From Coriobacteriia bacterium (GTDB lineage Bacteria > Actinomycetota > Coriobacteriia > Anaerosomatales > Anaerosomataceae), in assembly GCA_030652115.1 (NCBI GenBank), contig JAUSBK010000011.1:62001-126000 (forward strand): a DNA stretch of 64,000 bases, written 5' to 3'. Positions 61,788 to 64,000 of the stretch are shown piece by piece. The stretch's first letter is position 1; each line of letters starts with the position of its first letter. The translations under genes and the position numbers were made by a program. The notes under the pieces were generated by a model. That model did no database searches. It had not been told where the DNA came from and worked only from the letters and a program-made list of their open reading frames with translations.

Positions 61788-62291
61788 ATGGCGATCACGG
61801 CGAAGGCGTTCAAGTACGGCGACGACATCAACACCGACTACATCATCAGCGGCAAGTACAAGTTCAAGAGCAACGACATGGCCGCGATGTCCGTGCACGC
61901 CATGGAGGAGCTGGACCCGAACTACTACGAGAAGGTGAGCCCGGAAGGCGGCTTCCTCGTTGCGGGCACCAACTTCGGCATGGGCTCCAGCCGCGAGCAG
62001 GCGCCGCTCGTGCTCATCGGCTCCAACACGAAGGCGGTGCTCGCGAAGACCTTCGCGCGCATCTTCTACCGCAATGCGATCAACACCGGTCTACCGGTGG
62101 TTGAGTGCGACACCGACCTGATCGCCGACGGTGACTCCCTCGAGCTCGACCTCGAGGCGGGCGTGGTGCGCAACCTCACGCAGGGCACGGAGATTCCCTT
62201 CGCGCCGCTGCCGCCGGTGATGGCGCAGCTGCTCGCCGACGGTGGGCTCGTGGAGCACTTCAAGAAGCACGGCGGGTTCGCGGTACGGTGA
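61788..62291 (+). CDS. Aconitase-family dehydratase small subunit (LeuD/HacB type)
   Basis: A 167-residue small subunit. It begins AKAFKYGDDINTDYIISG and has GTNFGMGSSREQAP and the ARIFYRNAINTGLP segment. The substrate-specificity loop after the first strand reads YKFK (residues 24-27), unlike YLRT of homoaconitase or YLVM/YLVY-type loops of isopropylmalate isomerase as I recall them, hinting at a different substrate such as citrate. It follows the large subunit by one base. Confidence 0.88.
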   Translation: MAITAKAFKYGDDINTDYIISGKYKFKSNDMAAMSVHAMEELDPNYYEKVSPEGGFLVAGTNFGMGSSREQAPLVLIGSNTKAVLAKTFARIFYRNAINTGLPVVECDTDLIADGDSLELDLEAGVVRNLTQGTEIPFAPLPPVMAQLLADGGLVEHFKKHGGFAVR

Positions 62292-62764
62292 CCGCCGGGG
62301 GCACCGATCGCAAGCCCGAGTCTGAGATGCCTCTCTGGGACGGTCTCGAGCGGCGAGTCGCGAAGCGCCGCCACCACCGCAGGTACCGCTTCATAGATCG
62401 GCGCCACGGCTTCGACCGGCGCAAGTGGTACCCGGTGCTGGGCACGATGCGCGATCACGGCTGGATTGTCGTGTTCACGATCCTGCTGATCAACGTGCTC
62501 TCGTTCATCGACGGCTACTTCACGGCCGCCGAGCTGGGTCTGGGGATAGCCCGAGAGGGTAACCCCGTGCTTGCTGCGGCCCACCGGGAAGGTCCGATGG
62601 TCGCCATCGCGGTGAAGCTTGGCGCGATGGCGGTGGTGAGCACGGTGATCTGGCACAGCCGCCGCAGGCGCTCAATCCTCACGCTGGCGCTCGTGGCCGT
62701 CGCGCTCTTCGGCGGACTGGTCGCCTACCACGCGGGCACGCTTCGCGGACTCGGGTGGCTGTAG
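62288..62764 (+). CDS. DUF5658 membrane protein
   Basis: A 158-residue protein from a GTG inside the small-subunit stop. The N-terminal ~55 residues are very basic (RRVAKRRHHRRYR, DRRHGFDRRK) and may bind the membrane face or nucleic acid. Three membrane helices follow, with the family signature NVLSFIDGYFTAAELG and GNPVLAAA. The family has no known function. Translational coupling to the metabolic operon may be incidental. Confidence 0.8.
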   Translation: MTAGGTDRKPESEMPLWDGLERRVAKRRHHRRYRFIDRRHGFDRRKWYPVLGTMRDHGWIVVFTILLINVLSFIDGYFTAAELGLGIAREGNPVLAAAHREGPMVAIAVKLGAMAVVSTVIWHSRRRRSILTLALVAVALFGGLVAYHAGTLRGLGWL

Positions 62765-62788
62765 CGGTCTACTCCTCGAGCGGCGTCT

Positions 62789-63340
62789 CTACGGCCGACC
62801 GGGTTCCAACTCCGCGACGATCGTGCGGTACTTCTCGTGGACAAGCTGCGCGTCGAATTCGGCCGACTCCTCGAGCATCGCCCGCTTCTCCGCCTCGGTG
62901 AAGTAGGCGAGGCATGGCCGGAAGAAGTGCTTGTCCTCCTTGGCGATGTGCACCGGGTAGAAGTCCGAGAGCGTCTGGATGGTCGCGCGAACCGCCTCGA
63001 GTGCGCCCTCGTCGCCGGCACGGTAGGCGGCGTTCGCCTCGACGAGTTGCCCGGTGACCTGCCGCCCGAGCAGGTGGTCCGCGATCAGGCCCTGCATGTC
63101 TGCCCCGAGCGCAGGGTCGAGGTCCTTCTTGGCAAGCTCCCGGAAGAGGATGTCCTCCTCCTTGCCGTGGTGGCATCGGTCGGCGTACGTGCGGATGAAG
63201 TCCGTGGCCGTGTCGATGAAGCCGGGGTCGACGGTGCCGGTCTCGTCGATCGTTGTCAGCTGCTCGCGCATGAGCGCGATCATCCGCTCGATGAGCCGGT
63301 GCTCCCAAACGAGTGGACCGGTGGGTGTGCGCCACTGCAT
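62789..63340 (-). CDS. Hemerythrin (HHE) domain protein
   Basis: A 183-residue four-helix protein with diiron ligands His14 (WEHRL), His58 and Glu62 (HHGKEED), His88 (ADHLLG), His130 and Glu134 (HIAKED) and nearby His137. Such proteins bind or sense oxygen or nitric oxide or store iron. The start at 63340 follows AAAGGAG. It is divergent from the dehydrogenase gene. In an anaerobe it may protect Fe-S enzymes such as the dehydratase encoded next door; that is inference. Confidence 0.92.
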   Translation of the reverse strand: MQWRTPTGPLVWEHRLIERMIALMREQLTTIDETGTVDPGFIDTATDFIRTYADRCHHGKEEDILFRELAKKDLDPALGADMQGLIADHLLGRQVTGQLVEANAAYRAGDEGALEAVRATIQTLSDFYPVHIAKEDKHFFRPCLAYFTEAEKRAMLEESAEFDAQLVHEKYRTIVAELEPGRP

Positions 63341-63431
63341 GTCGTTCTCCTTTCAGGCACTCCTGCGTTCGTCTATTCCCTTGCCGAGGCATGCGGCTTG
63401 TGGAGGTTCGCGCCGCACGCGTTCACTCGCG

Positions 63432-63437
63432 TACAAT
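63432..63437 (+). promoter_or_regulatory. -10 element for the dehydrogenase gene
   Basis: TACAAT lies 74 bases before the ATG at 63512. No convincing -35 is seen at 17 bases. Confidence 0.4.
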
Positions 63438-63511
63438 CGCAGAACACGCATCCGCATCGTCCGAGGGCGCGCCGCGTGAGCCGCCCGTCGAACCCTTGGA
63501 GGCACTCCCGC

Positions 63512-64000
63512 ATGGCCAAGCACACCGTGACCCTCATCCCCGGCGACGGCATCGGGCCGGAGCTTACCCGCGCGATGACGCGCGTGGTCGAAGCCGCCGG
63601 TGTCGACATCGAGTGGGAGATCGCCGAAGCGGGCGCCGGTGTGATGGACAAGTACGGCACGCCGCTCCCCGAGCACGTTCTCGAGTCGATCCGTAAGAAC
63701 AAGGTCGCGATCAAGGGTCCGATCACCACGCCGATCGGCACGGGCTTTCGCAGCGTGAACGTGTCGATTCGCAAGGAACTCGACCTCTACGCCTGCCTGC
63801 GGCCCGCGTTCTCGATCAAGGGCAGCGGAGCGCGCTACGACGACATCGATCTGGTGATCGTGCGCGAGAACACCGAGGACCTTTACGCCGGCATCGAGTT
63901 CGCCGAAGGCTCCGAGGGCGCGCGCAAGCTCATCGAGTTCGCGGCCGCCGAAGGCGCTGGCGTCATCCGGCCCGACTCGGGCATCTCGCTCAAGCCGATC
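63512..64000 (+). CDS. NAD-dependent isocitrate/homoisocitrate dehydrogenase-type enzyme (partial, 3' end outside window)
   Basis: The first 163 codons of a beta-decarboxylating dehydrogenase. The ATG at 63512 follows GGAGG. Motifs are [29 protein letters not shown] (substrate-site Ser/Asn as in isocitrate enzymes), LRPAFS and [16 protein letters not shown], the last typical of NAD-IDH and homoisocitrate dehydrogenase rather than LeuB. With the preceding synthase and dehydratase genes it would finish a route to 2-oxoglutarate or 2-oxoadipate. Confidence 0.88.
   Translation, partial: MAKHTVTLIPGDGIGPELTRAMTRVVEAAGVDIEWEIAEAGAGVMDKYGTPLPEHVLESIRKNKVAIKGPITTPIGTGFRSVNVSIRKELDLYACLRPAFSIKGSGARYDDIDLVIVRENTEDLYAGIEFAEGSEGARKLIEFAAAEGAGVIRPDSGISLKPI

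Noticed and set aside
59334-62291. Leucine biosynthesis (leuA-leuC-leuD) as the default name
   Set aside because: The synthase lacks the LeuA regulatory domain, and the following dehydrogenase has the NAD-IDH/homoisocitrate-type motif rather than LeuB features.

Overview
The window is about 64 kb of high-GC DNA, densely packed with genes in short overlapping operons on both strands. I recognise no rRNA, tRNA, transposase, phage gene or CRISPR array. The gene content points to an anaerobic or microaerobic actinobacterium, most likely of the class Coriobacteriia. This is inferred from the anaerobe-type homocysteine pathway (DUF39 plus NIL/ferredoxin), a MetV/MetF pair, GatCAB, an actinobacterial DUF2469 protein, many ferredoxin-like proteins, a TorD-like chaperone, DUF5648-repeat and DUF5658 proteins, and a NifV-like synthase with LeuCD-type dehydratase and NAD-IDH.

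Region by region. 1-4566 (minus strand): three secreted repeat or beta-propeller proteins, two sharing DUF5648 repeats. 4743-11031 (plus): a methionine operon (homocysteine synthesis, short MetH, MetV-like protein, MetF) headed by a complete T-box leader whose specifier reads ATG (Met). 11038-15387: a phosphoesterase/TorD fusion, a MoaE-like protein, dihydrolipoamide dehydrogenase and lipoyl synthase. 15384-23864: a ferritin-like/GGDEF protein, UPF0280, DUF2469, LigA, two CPBP proteases (one fused to a ferredoxin), a small Cys-rich protein and a sensor kinase. 23967-27350: gatCAB. 27525-27822: an apparently non-coding, strongly structured RNA gene with its own promoter and terminator. 27859-34513: transporter, propeller protein, acetyltransferase, dehydrogenase, AIM24 and small proteins. 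34676-39703 (minus): a copper-type cluster (Cys-rich protein, SafE-cupredoxin fusion, CopA, lipoprotein). 39798-43930 (minus): an Rrf2 regulator, IscS, IscU, MnmA, CysK sulfur operon. 44061-46758: nicotinate/nicotinamide salvage and an Isf-like flavoprotein. 46914-54427: a secreted low-complexity protein, a membrane phosphodiesterase, three DegV paralogues, an esterase and a cyclic-2,3-diphosphoglycerate-synthetase-like GTPase. 54706-59121: small secreted and cytosolic proteins, an NYN/LOTUS protein, a glycosyltransferase and a small ferredoxin. 59334-64000: a synthase, dehydratase and dehydrogenase set that could make 2-oxoglutarate from acetyl-CoA and oxaloacetate (Re-citrate synthase route) or run a homocitrate route. 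The window ends inside the dehydrogenase.

Sulfur and one-carbon metabolism link several blocks. The T-box operon makes homocysteine and methylates it. The isc operon supplies cysteine, persulfide and Fe-S clusters that the ferredoxin-like, radical-SAM and dehydratase proteins here need. The strongest candidates for something new are the Met T-box on an anaerobic homocysteine operon, the unidentified RNA at 27577-27822, and three unusual domain fusions: phosphoesterase-TorD, ferredoxin-CPBP and ferritin-GGDEF.
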